Below are positions 1 to 10,729 of a DNA stretch of 64,000 bases, piece by piece. The notes beneath the pieces were generated by a model. The model saw only the letters and a program-made list of their open reading frames with translations. It ran no database searches and was not told the DNA's origin. How positions within the stretch are numbered: position 1 is the stretch's first letter; every line of letters begins with the position of its first letter. The stretch is from NCBI GenBank assembly GCA_964247055.1, contig OZ176055.1:7502001-7566000 (forward strand), read 5' to 3'. The DNA is from Paragordius varius. Taxonomy: Eukaryota; Nematomorpha. The position numbers and the translations under genes are program-made.

Positions 1-271
1 ACACAGTTTATATTTTTGGTTCATTTATTCTTTGTAAAGAAAATATTTTTTTATTTAAATACAACATAATTGTTTCAAATAGATCCGAAAACAAGATTAT
101 TATTATTATTATTTAAAAACAACACATTTAAAGCTAGATGATTAGAAATTTTGCAGTTATAAGATAAAATGTTGCGCTTGAACGAAAAATGTATTTTTTG
201 AACTAAAATATGTCATCAGTGAGTAAAAAGTCATTAAAAAAAATATACGTTTACCTAGAAAAAAGATAAAT

Positions 272-3200
272 TCATTTTTCGTTCAATTGATATTGAAAGT
301 ATATTTTACCATTGTTGTTCTGGTTATTAGTGGCTGGTGGGTTAGTTGCAATACTTTGACGCTGAGTGGTAGCAGGTGGTCGAGTCGTTTGCCTACCCCC
401 TCCTTGATTGTTATTGCTTACATTATTAACATTATTATTGTTATTGATTTGGCCTGAGGCGACGGCATCTTTTACTTTTTGGGATTTTGCTTCCGAAGGC
501 CAATGCTGTTTATAACAGGCTGGGTCGCAGATTAAAGCACAATCCGCATCATAACTACCACAAAGGCTATCACAATTCGAGTATTTTCTACTGCATAAAT
601 CTGTTGTATTGTGTGTTTGTGCAAAGAATAAATTAAAAAGATAAGATATATTTATGAGTTTTTATGGCAAAGTTGAAATTACCCAAAACAATATGTTTTT
701 GGGAAAACCTTTTTAAATACAGTATGTATTTTAATGGTATCTCTATAGTTGGGCAATTTGCAACACAGTGTGTATGGAAAAAAAAGGAAATATTATTTTA
801 TTCCCCATACCACTGTGTTGCAAATTGCCCAACTATAGTGTAAAATAAGCAACCATTAAAATTCATACTGTAATGCTTCTTTTTTTCATTAGCAACATTT
901 AATATTGTATTGTTCAGCATAAAATAAATAAATAATGCATTAATTAAATTTATAGATTTTACGGGAAAAATAAATTGTCATTACCACAACTTTCCATCAA
1001 TTTTCTTGAATTACAAACGGCATTTTTGGGACAACCATCGCATGAACGGACATTGCTTCTACTGTAAGGCTTTTCCAATGGTGGCATATTACCCCTAATG
1101 CAAAAGGCAAATGCTTTGAATCTTATACATATTAGCACTAATATGTAAAAAAGATTTTTTAAGATTAGAAGCTAGAATATAAAATCATTACGCGGGATAA
1201 TAATTGCATATATAATGAATATTATTTCCACATTTCGCTTTGGCACATCCAAGTAATTTGGTTGAACCCCATACAATCTACAATTATTTGTAATATTTGT
1301 AATTTACAATACAACCGTTGTCGTATAAAAATTAATTCTTACAATACAGTAGTGTATGATTTCCAATTGTTATAACTAAAAAACTTCTTTTCTTACTCTT
1401 AAATCAGCTTGTTATTATTATTGAGCTGGCAATTCCATATGCGTAAATCTTTTACAATATTTTGTTTACTAAATTATTGCTTTGGAAAACCATGTTCCGT
1501 AATTTATTTTTATAGGTTTTTTATAATCAAACTAATTGGAAATTCAATTATAGACATGGTTTTGCATCCGGGGTACTTATGGTGGCCATAATAAAAGAAC
1601 ATCCCTGAGTTTAGTCATATGTTACTACAAATAAGTAAGAGACCTCGACTAAAATACTAAAACAATTAATATGACAAGATCCCATTTTGTGCAAGGCATT
1701 AAACGACAAATAGGTACAAGTTATCATCGCTAAAAACTGGCGTCCTACATTATTTAATGATCCGTCAAAATCAATGCCTGAAAAACATTTACGGTACGCA
1801 TTGCTTTCTAACTAATCTGAAGAAACTGGCTTTTGAAAATCGTTCACTGATAGCAATACATGGTGAACATGCTTTAAAAGATTTAAATGTTGTAATCTAA
1901 ATGTGAAATGCACGCTCTGGTACACCTAGGGTTGTGCTGACCAAGTCGTGACCCGGTCAGTGACCATTTATTTTTTGACCATGGTCATTTAAAAAAACAG
2001 CTGTTTTTTAAAAAAATTGGCGGTAAATTTTTATGGAAGAGAGATAGTATATTGCTTTTTAATAAATTTTTTATTATAAATAAAATATTTAAAGATGCTA
2101 ATAATATATAATTGGTAAACATGCATCCTTATAACATTAGCATTTAAGCATATCCAGTCATTCCGAAAAACAATACAATCAAGCACTTGGCAAAATATGC
2201 AATAATTCCACATATGTGAACCAATAAAATGAAAAAACATTTTATAATTGGATATTTCAATGATGAAAGAAAGTGTAAAACAAGCTAGGTAAAATTTATT
2301 TGAAATATCCAAGATTAAAAGCTATGTATTTCATTAGGCCACAGTGGAAAAATTTATTTGAAAAAAATTGATTAAATTGATTGAAAATATTTTAATTAAT
2401 AAATATCAAAATATGTATAAAACAAATAAGAAAAAATATAATTAGTGAAACGCAAGTGTCATTCGAACATTATTTTCATCCAATATCGCATGATATTTAT
2501 TTATGTAAAAAGTGGTCATGACCACGGTCATGACCATGGTCTGACTGGGTCTGACCGGACTTTTTTGAAAAAGCAGTCAAATGCACAACCCTAGGTATAC
2601 CACACAAGAGGGAGGCGATAATACTCAAAAGATGTTGGATGATGCCCTAATTTGAACCCAATAGCGATTGGTAAAAGGATCACGTGTAGTACAAAAATGT
2701 AGACTATGAGCAATGGAAAAGACCAATAAAATTAGTAAATGGGTGCTACAAATGGACGTCAAATAAAAATCTGAAACTTGTAATCATGCTTAAATATCAG
2801 GAAAGTCAATCATTTTTACACCGAATATCGACGAATGATGAAAAGTGACTTTATTTTGTTATACTAATTCAGTAAATCGGAAAATTAATATCAATTATTT
2901 ATAAATCCAGATGAGATTTTTAATTTTGTATTAAAATGCTTCAAATCATGTCATCTGGATTTAATTAAAATTATTTGATATTAATTTTAATAACTGTACT
3001 TGTTTTTTTAAGCGATAAACGCTAAATACACCTGGTTTATTGGTAAAAACCCTATTCCGTGACCATATTCGAAATTAAAAATATTAGTATTCATTAATGT
3101 CTATTTTATTGTCAATATTTATCAAAACATGCTCAACTCTAATCTAAATAAAAAATTAAACTAATATTTTAGCACCTTAGTTAATTGTAAAACTAATAAT

Positions 3201-4210
3201 TAAAATAATATATAAATTAAAAAATTCTTACCTGTGTGTAATGACCAATGACCCCGGTAGGACTCGATCCATATCTATTAAGCCATATGTTCATGATTAT
3301 TATTTTAAATAATAATTATATTTACACATAACCTTTTCTTATTTAACTCTAAAAATTATCCTCTAAAATATAAAATACCTCATTGTGACTTACCTGAAAT
3401 CCTTAACCTCATCAGCCCATAACTCAATTGAGGCGTTCCAACTCCAATTTTGAGCCCAATTTTGACCACCCGATTCATAATCTAGCATTTTGTTTCACAC
3501 ATATTAGATAATATTTTAATTTTGTAATTATTATACTTTACACAAAAAATCCTGGAAAATATATAAGGTGAACTATAAGGAAAAATACCTTTAACATTGG
3601 GGTAATTTACAAGGCATGTTATAATATACATGCTTTTAATTGATCGAAATAATTTTCAAGCTACATAACTTAAAATAGGAATGAAACGCATCATTTATGA
3701 AATGTACTATTAAAAAAATTCCAGGAAAATGTTGTGACCAACCTTGATGGATATTTTAATATATTTTTCATAACAAACTTGCCTTAATGTTTATAAAAAA
3801 ATACTATTGCTACTGACCTTTAGTTCTTCGATTTGCGTCACTGTCATGTCCTCCACATTGATTAACACCTGCTAAAGCTCTTTCAGCCCCTTCTGGGTAC
3901 CATTTCTAAGTATTAATAAATTTTACCATTAAAAAATTAATAATTTTTTATAATCAAATAATTGAAGTTAATTTGTATACCAATTCAAACATCATATCAG
4001 AGGGTGGTTCAACATTCGCACGAATATTATTATGTAATTCTAGTATTTCCTTTATCTCCTGTTGCGTGGGTATTTGTCCAACTATCACAAAAAATATTTT
4101 TATATAGGTTCTTAAAAAAATGATATTTTTTATTAAGATCCAATACTTGTAAAGCTAAAGGCTAAAACCAGGGAACAAACCGAAAGCCATAAATCTGGTG
4201 TGCACTGCAT
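272..4210 (-). CDS. CAP-superfamily (CRISP/venom-allergen-like) secreted protein
   Basis: Eight exons read in frame on the minus strand: 4147-4210, 3981-4081, 3818-3905, 3394-3481, 3232-3274, 1192-1277, 985-1094 and 310(or 272)-600. Exon 1 gives a signal peptide (MQCTPDLWLSVCSLVLAFSF). The CAP domain follows: ILELHNNIRANVEPPSDMM, then CGGH, GGQNWAQNW, LWADEVKDF, the CAP1 motif GHYTQ and the CAP2 motif ICNYYPAGN. Of the usual His-Glu-Glu-His cavity residues, both His and one Glu are present, while the Glu of the GEN motif is Gln. A Cys-rich hinge (CDGCPKNAVC; DLCSRKYSNCDSLC) and an Asn/Thr/Pro-rich tail follow, as in CRISP-type proteins. The last exon either reads through to a stop at 272-274 (302 aa) or is spliced at the GTAAAA at 309 into an exon left of the window. 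Role inferred: extracellular, possibly lipid binding or host interaction. The family call is strong; the function is open. Confidence 0.9.
743..838. mobile_element. 96-bp palindromic MITE in a CAP-gene intron
   Basis: Inverted repeats of about 30 bp: CTATAGTTGGGCAATTTGCA at 743 is matched in reverse complement up to 838. The spacer is short and AT-rich. The outer TA dinucleotides fit a Tc1/mariner-type TA target duplication. The copy lies in the intron between CAP exons 7 and 8. No coding capacity. Confidence 0.75.
1927..2593. mobile_element. Non-autonomous hAT-like element with 8-bp target duplication
   Basis: Termini TAGGGTTGTGC (1927) and GCACAACCCTA (ending 2593) are perfect inverted repeats. 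They are flanked by GGTACACC (1919-1926) and GGTATACC (2594-2601), an 8-bp duplication with one mismatch, which is typical of hAT. Subterminal GGTCA/TGACC motifs are iterated at both ends. The interior is AT-rich with no recognisable transposase. It lies in the roughly 1.95-kb intron 5 of the CAP gene and supplies a third of its length. Confidence 0.85.
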
Positions 4211-4673
4211 AATTATTAACGTTAAGAAAAAAATGAAAAATAGTATAATACTAATTATGACTTCTCTTTTATAGTGTAAATTTTGAAACGGGTCAATATA
4301 GTTTTTATATATTCATTTCGATAATTTTTCTAAAATTTCCACAATAATTGGAAGTTTTGCTTCATCGGCGAACGTGTGCACTTGTTTTAAATTTAACAAT
4401 AAAAGTGTGCGACCTAATTTTATTTCCAATTATAGATAATGCTGAATAAGGGTAAACCTGAATAAACTATGCCTAATGTATGCTACCACCTTTTTAAAAT
4501 TATAAAGAAAATTGTATCAAAATAGTCAAGTAATATTTTTTGTGAATTTTTATTTAAACAACTTTTGCCGTGCAATCATTTTATCATCCAATGATTTTTA
4601 ATTTTGAATGATCCAAATATCGATTTATCGTGAATGCCATTTTTCTAACCTCATTATTATCAAACTAAACATT

Positions 4674-5088
4674 GGTGAATGTTTAAAACACCTGTGAAAG
4701 CTTTCAAATAATTGATTTTACATAAAAGGGTAAAAATAATATTTATACATGCAAAAAATGAAATCATACCGACAAAATGTAAAAATAATTTTTTTTTTCA
4801 AAAGTCAACATTACTTTATTATACCTATTTTGATCCTATTATATTTATTATAATCATAAGTGATTGTAATACCAATTTACATAACTATTTTATGCAGTTT
4901 GAAACAATCATTATATTTAAAATAACAAGATTTAAAAATTATGTTTGCCTTTTAGAAAAAATATTTGTCTTATTTTTCGTTTTCCGTATTTCAGTTTTCA
5001 CTGTATGTATAGATGTTGTTTTCATTATTTCCTACTGAAATCAATTATTAGAAAGCAAGCTTTCTTATGCGTGTTTTAAACATTCACC
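4674..5088. mobile_element. 415-bp MITE
   Basis: GGTGAATGTTTAAAACACC at the left end is matched in reverse complement by GTGTTTTAAACATTCACC ending at 5088. The inverted repeats continue inward through a GAAAGCTTTC-like stretch. The 327-base open frame inside is on low-complexity AT sequence and is not a gene. Superfamily not assigned. Confidence 0.7.
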
Positions 5089-5099
5089 ATTTAAGATGT

Positions 5100-6510
5100 T
5101 AACTCAGAAAGTCCCATATTTTTTAACCTTCAATGTGCTAGTTTTTTAAAACAAATGCAAAAAGGCCGAGATTTCGCAAAATTTTTTAATGCCAGATCAA
5201 TGGGTTTTACCCGCGGCTCTAAAAGTCTTTTTTATGGCTCTAAATTAAATTGTTGACCTACTTATTTTGAGTATAAATATCTGCAAATGAATAGTGCAAA
5301 CATATGAGATTTTTATAAGCATTATAGGTGCGCAGCCCTTGTAGATAAGAGAAATATTTTACGGCCCTTTAAAATTTTTTGGTTAGTACCATACCACTGT
5401 GCTATGTGATCTAAGAAAACATTTTTTGAAAAAAGGCATACTTTGTTCAAAAATTATTTGTAGACAAATTTTGTTAGAATTAAACTATTTGTTTGTCTTC
5501 AAATTTAGTTTTATTTTTGATTCGTTTAAAATCGTTCAACTTAAAAGTTAATTAATCTCTAAATTAAAATTTTGAGGTGATAGAAATGTTTAACATTATT
5601 GAATTATATATAAAAAGTATTTTTATAATATGTTACAATGTTTTTATAGCGCCACTATGCTTTTAAAATTAGTTATAATTTTCCTATAAATTAAATTTTT
5701 GAACAAATTATCCATTTTTTAGGGAGAACTTATTATGATTTCGAAATTCGGCATACATCTAAAATTATTCCAGCCCAATCCTGGCCTTTTTAACATTTAA
5801 TTAAAAAATGGGGTAACTCCCATAGAGACCGTTTAGATGAAAATCGTTTAAACAAATTAATGGCCTTTAAATATAACTTACAGCATGTTGTTGACACAAC
5901 TAGCTGAAGTTGAGGATGAAATAATTATTGATTGATTTTTTAATGTTGGTTCTATATATTTATAAAAATGGAAAATGCTGGTTTTGTGATTTGTTTCCGG
6001 AAAACCGGTAGACCCATTCAAATCCAAATGTCGAAAAAATATAATCATTACTAAATGCCAGGACAATAGCTTCGACCTTTTTTAAATTAGGCCTTCAGTT
6101 CGGGTCCACCCCGTGTAAAAAACCTAGTTAAGACAAGTAGGGATTGGTAAAGGTACTAAATTTCCAAAATCTTAGACTTTCAAATGGATATGTTCTAGCT
6201 TTTCTGGCCATATATTTTCCAAACTGTGAATTTTTTCACAAGGAAAATTATAATCGAGACATACACATTTAAAATCATCTCAGCGGATTTGTGGTATCGT
6301 GGCTGTAAATTTTTCATAAACTGCCAAACCAAACGTTCAAAATAAAAAATATAAATTGACCTAAGTCATATTTTGACGGCCCCTAGGCCTTTGACCTGGT
6401 CGTTAGATTCCTACTCGTATAAGAGTTAAATCCAAAAGCACCATGATAACCATAATTTTTTAAATCAAAATATTTATATATATTTCACCAGGATATTTAT
6501 ATCTTAATGT
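5100..6510. repeat. Decayed copy of the long palindromic repeat (family P) with a nested fragment
   Basis: Sequence shared with better copies at 14060, 25720, 30886 and 38790. The left-arm block with GCAAAAAGGCCGAGATTTCGC lies at about 5155. The mid-element block with AAATGTTTAACATTATTG lies at about 5585. The right-arm block with CAAAAGCACCATGATAACCA lies at about 6433, followed by CACCAGGATATTTATA. About 5205-5395 (the stretch bounded by GCGGCTCT and CGGCCCTTT) is unrelated to the other P copies but resembles 44850-45010. It looks like a nested fragment of another element. Confidence 0.6.
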
Positions 6511-6927
6511 GTATAAAATCTACAATATAAATGGTGAACGAAATTACAATTTGGGATACATCAAAATGTTTTAGCTACCAAGACTTGTATCGCTTTTGCA
6601 AAACACTTGAACAAAAACTAAAAAAAGGACTCCTCAAACGTTCAAACTTAACTTATTTTAATTAACATAAACTCATTTAACATCATAACTGCCAATGCTG
6701 AATGTGTTTTTCTAATAAATTTTGAGTAAAATTTATTTTTTAACTATTCATGGAAAAAAAATCAATTAACATATAAAAGGATATTGTATTATCAAATATA
6801 AAAGAGAGAGGTAGGCCATGTAGCTATATTTATCATATGTAGATGTATAAATGTAATAAAAATGTTTTTACAGTATTTCAAAATATGTTTTGTGAAAAAT
6901 TCCAGTATGTAAAAACTCATCGAAAAA

Positions 6928-9900
6928 TTATGCCATAAGTGAAAACATTCTGTTGCTTGTATTGCCACTGTTTTTATAACTGAAATCCAAAGGCTCATCA
7001 TCTGATTCTTTATATTCGCTTTCCACATTCTTATTACTGGAAAAAAGATCATTTTTTGCATGTGTTTTATTATCATTAGGGTTATTCTCATTTAAAGACA
7101 TGTAGGCCCGCCAAATTTCTTTTGTAAATTCAAATGATTTCGCATCTTGATTCATTTTGGCCGTATTTGATTGATCAGTAACTATGTGTTTGATGACCCG
7201 ATTTTTCTTTTTACTGTGTATGGTGTTTTGTAAAATGCTTACATGGTTCTGATTAATTTTGGGTTCTTGAAGTAACGATGTTAAACAACTTTGATCAGCG
7301 CTAAAAGCAACACTAAAAAATCGGTTGTTTAATATATAAAATATATTAATAATCTATTTTTCACATCTCTCTACAAATCTACAAGTGAAAATGTATGTTC
7401 AAAATTCTTTAAGCGTGAATCCAGCTTACATATCCCTAATCCTTTTCCCTCCCGTGATAACATTAATATATACAAAAGCTTATACTACTTAAAATTATCA
7501 GGAGATAATCATGTAATATACTATAGATTGATGGTAAAATTTGTGGTATGTATTGAAATTTTATTATTTAAATTACAATTTTAGTCATATAATATATATA
7601 CTCATTTTTCGGTGGATCTATTTTATTCTGGTGTTGTATTTTATCATTGCCATTCGGATCTTCTGTAGCATTGGTATTCGTTGTATTAATGTAATTTAAG
7701 ATCATATTCTGAAACCAATCGTAGCGTGCTGAATCATTTTCTGCCTTAGATTTTGTTATATCTTTCTCAGAAGCTATAATATTTTTTTGGTTTTCTCTAT
7801 CCCGTCCATCGTCATCAACTGTTTGTCCTGCCACATTTTCGGAATCAAAGTTCGATACTTGGTTACTGCTAACATTATTATTATTGCTTAAGAGACTCTC
7901 TATTAATGGATAGTGACCAGCTAATGGCTAAAATGATAAAAAGTTTTTTTATCGAGCATTTAAAAAATGCGCTTTTTGTAAAACTTTAATTTTATAAAAC
8001 AAATATAAGACCTGAGTTTTAGTAGAATCTTGCATATATTTTTGAAAGAATGAGCTGTAATTTTGTTGCAAAAGAATTTGATATTGATACCAACTTTGCA
8101 TGCCTTAACGTATAGAAAAAAAATTTATGAGAAATGTTACCTAAATATATACATAATAATTAACTCCATTTTATAATAATCAATTTAAAATAGTGTGATA
8201 GTCGAGACTCCTCGGCATCCAAAATAAAAAAATTGTTATGACTAAAAACAGTAATTAAATATAAAATTACGTAAATACAACTTACTTTTGAGCAAATACG
8301 GATTCAATAATTGCGTTTGCCAAGCATTTAGATAACTCTCTGGCGTGGGCTCTATTGTTTCGCTATTTTTCGATACTGTCGCATTAGAGGGTTCATTCAA
8401 ACCTTTAGTCAATGCGGTTGATGTTATGGCTCTTTCAATCGAATTTTCATACAATTTAGTTCGACATGAATTTCCTTCGTTCTTAATACTATTACTATTG
8501 TGTGTGGTAGCATCCAACATTTTAAAATTGGGGTTACTTTCAGCCCGACGACGTTTTCTGCCTCCCTTGTTTGCAGGTCCCAAAAATTTACTCATTTCGA
8601 TATGCATCGAGGAATCCGGCATCATTTGATCCTGAGTGAAATTATCGGGTGATATATTTGTGGATGTATGGATAATGCCATCACTTTGGGATGACGATTT
8701 GCGTTTAATAGATGATGCTAATGTCCTATTTACTTTTTGAATTTTAGTGGTTAGTGGTAATGTTTTTGCATTAAGCATATACTCTTGCATTTTTTCTAGC
8801 GTTAACCCATTAATGTCGGAAGAATGTGGTAACTTACAATTTGGTTCAATAGTAATTTTTTCATTAAGGGGTAGAATAACAGTATCACGTTGTAAATTAT
8901 CGCTTGAAATAGAGCATGTGGACTGGGATATATCAGCCTGGGGTGATGGCATATTATTTGCGTCTGATTCTGAATTTCTATGGGAATTTACAGATTCGTT
9001 TGAAGATTTTGGGGTTACAGACGAGGAAGTTTTTATCGTAAAGTTATTGGTATTTTGATGGTAAAATGTTGGTCCCATAGTTGTTAAACAAAGACCTATT
9101 TCAAAAACACATATTTAAATGTCCTGTTTAAAGATTTTTCTCATTTATAAATTATTTTTATGGCCTTTTATGAGTCATGGAACTACTGGCGCGTTTTAGG
9201 GCACTGTTGTCTAGGTCGATAGAAGCCTTTGGGAGTTTTTTTCTGCAATATTATACTGTTTTAGCAAAATATTATGGCCAAGTTGCAATTAAGTCGGTAA
9301 CGGATTTATTTTTCTAGTAAATTATTAGGCGGTTAAAATTAAAAGCTAGCTAGGGTTTTAATGCCATTATTGTAAAATTCGCCTTCCCTAGTAAAAACCT
9401 TAACATTATAAAACATGCAAAAAATTATAATATTGAAAAAATTCCTTGGTTTTTAAAATTCCAATTTAATGATATACCATTTACAGTTGAAAATTGTTGA
9501 ACAATTCAAATTCACCCGCGAACAATTCCAACCTTGAACAATTCAAATTCGCTCTAAAAATAAATTATGTTTTTGAACTAATATAACTCATTAATATAAA
9601 ATATATCTTTATGGCATAGTTATTTTTCAGGATTATTTTAATTTAAAACAAAATTTTATTTTTTAAAATATACAAAAATATAGGTTTTTACTTAAAAAAC
9701 ATATAATTTATTGAGGGTGAGTTTAAATTGTTCATGGGTGAATTTGTTGTTTAAGGGGGAATTTGAATTGTTAATGGTATATTTCTTGCTATTTAATTTA
9801 ATGATACTATTTTTCGATAAAATAATTTAAATTTCAGAGACAAAAATTTTTAGTTCATACCTTTAACAGCGCGACAAATGGTAGATGTTGAAATTTTATC

Positions 9901-10729
9901 TGCCATCATCTCTAACAAATCTTGTTCATCAATATTGCAATTTGTTATGTTAACATCTTCACACCGTAAAATCAATTGTTCAAGGTCGATTAAGCTTGTT
10001 TCACCATCATTTTGACCTAAAGAAAATTTTTAGGATAAACAAAAAGTTGAATTAAAAAAGCAAAAAAATTATTATTGAATTCATTAATCTGGAAAATTTG
10101 AAATTAGACAAAAACCATTTTTTACCTTTAAAAATTTTGGCCTCAACATTGGTATCATTACCGTTAAATTTTAGATCGTTAGTTCCATTTAAATTACCAT
10201 TTTGATGGATTGAGTTGTTTTGTTCCCATTTTTTATTTGCTTTATGTGACAAATTCAAAATTTCTGGATCTGATGATGATGTTGAAAACAATGTTGTTGT
10301 TGACTGTTTCCGTTCTTTCAAATGTTTTAGCATTAATAATCTCTGTATCTGGGCATAGGTGATATTTGGCCATTTCTCCTTCAGGTCTTTGATGTAAGCC
10401 AAATCTGCTCCACTAATTTTCTTTTGTCGGCCACCGGCATGTGGTTTGGGTGAACAGGAACCCGTATTACAAAACCGTTCCCAAATATTTTTGACCGTTT
10501 GCGTGCTCACACTAAATTGTTCCGCTATGGCTATGTAAGTTCCCGGGAATATACGGGTATGTACATCACCCCCTTGAGCCAACATGAGTGTTATAATGCG
10601 TTGACGGAGGCCTTTATCAATAGCAGATCCACTTGTGTAATTTCGGCCTCTACGATTCGTTTTTTCAGAATAACCCAGAAGATGTAATCCAGATGAGGAG
10701 GTTATAGGGCTTGAAATAGCGGACGACAT
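6928..10729 (-). CDS. Pax-like (paired-domain) transcription factor, 790 aa
   Basis: Six exons with consistent phases: 10126-10729, 9861-10016, 8286-9095, 8012-8103, 7602-7927 and 6928-7312 (stop). Residues about 34-138 resemble the PAI half of a paired domain: a helix-turn-helix (GLRQRIITLM ... FSVSTQTVKNIWERF), the linker NTGSCSPKPHAGGRQKKIS, and a second trihelical start (LAYIKDLKEKWPNITYAQIQ). The helix 1-2 region has extra residues (QGGDVHTRIFPG) compared with classical Pax. The second helix-turn-helix is interrupted by about 65 Ser/Asn-rich residues and resumes in exon 2, ending ADKISTSTICRAVKGL. Next come a long disordered region with a basic nuclear signal (GGRKRRRAE), Gln/Asn tracts and, near the C-terminus, EPLDFS, close to the PxDLS CtBP-binding motif. 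No homeodomain is visible. Probably a nuclear DNA-binding regulator. Pax descent versus a domesticated transposase paired domain is unresolved. Confidence 0.75.
9473..9783. mobile_element. Fold-back MITE with iterated terminal units (copy A)
   Basis: Begins TATACCATTTACAGTTG and ends TTAATGGTATA. The left arm repeats AACAATTCAAATTCACCC-like units and the right arm repeats GGGTGAATTTGAATTGTT-like units, i.e. the same unit inverted. Same family as 41200-41448 and 63253-63593. It lies in intron 2 of the Pax-like gene. Confidence 0.8.

Larger units (their letters stand above)
4211..6927. other. Intergenic region, repeat-filled
   Basis: No gene recognised between the CAP gene start and the stop of the Pax-like gene. 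It holds an inverted-repeat MITE (4674-5088) followed by a decayed long palindrome (about 5100-6510). The outer parts are plain AT-rich DNA. Confidence 0.7.

Noticed and set aside
4712-5038. 108-codon open frame
   Set aside because: Lies inside an inverted-repeat MITE. Composition is Ile/Phe/Tyr/Asn-rich, as expected of random AT-rich DNA, and no splice or family evidence is present.
8345-9058. Plus-strand open frames of 94 and 103 codons
   Set aside because: Antisense shadows of exon 3 of the Pax-like gene.
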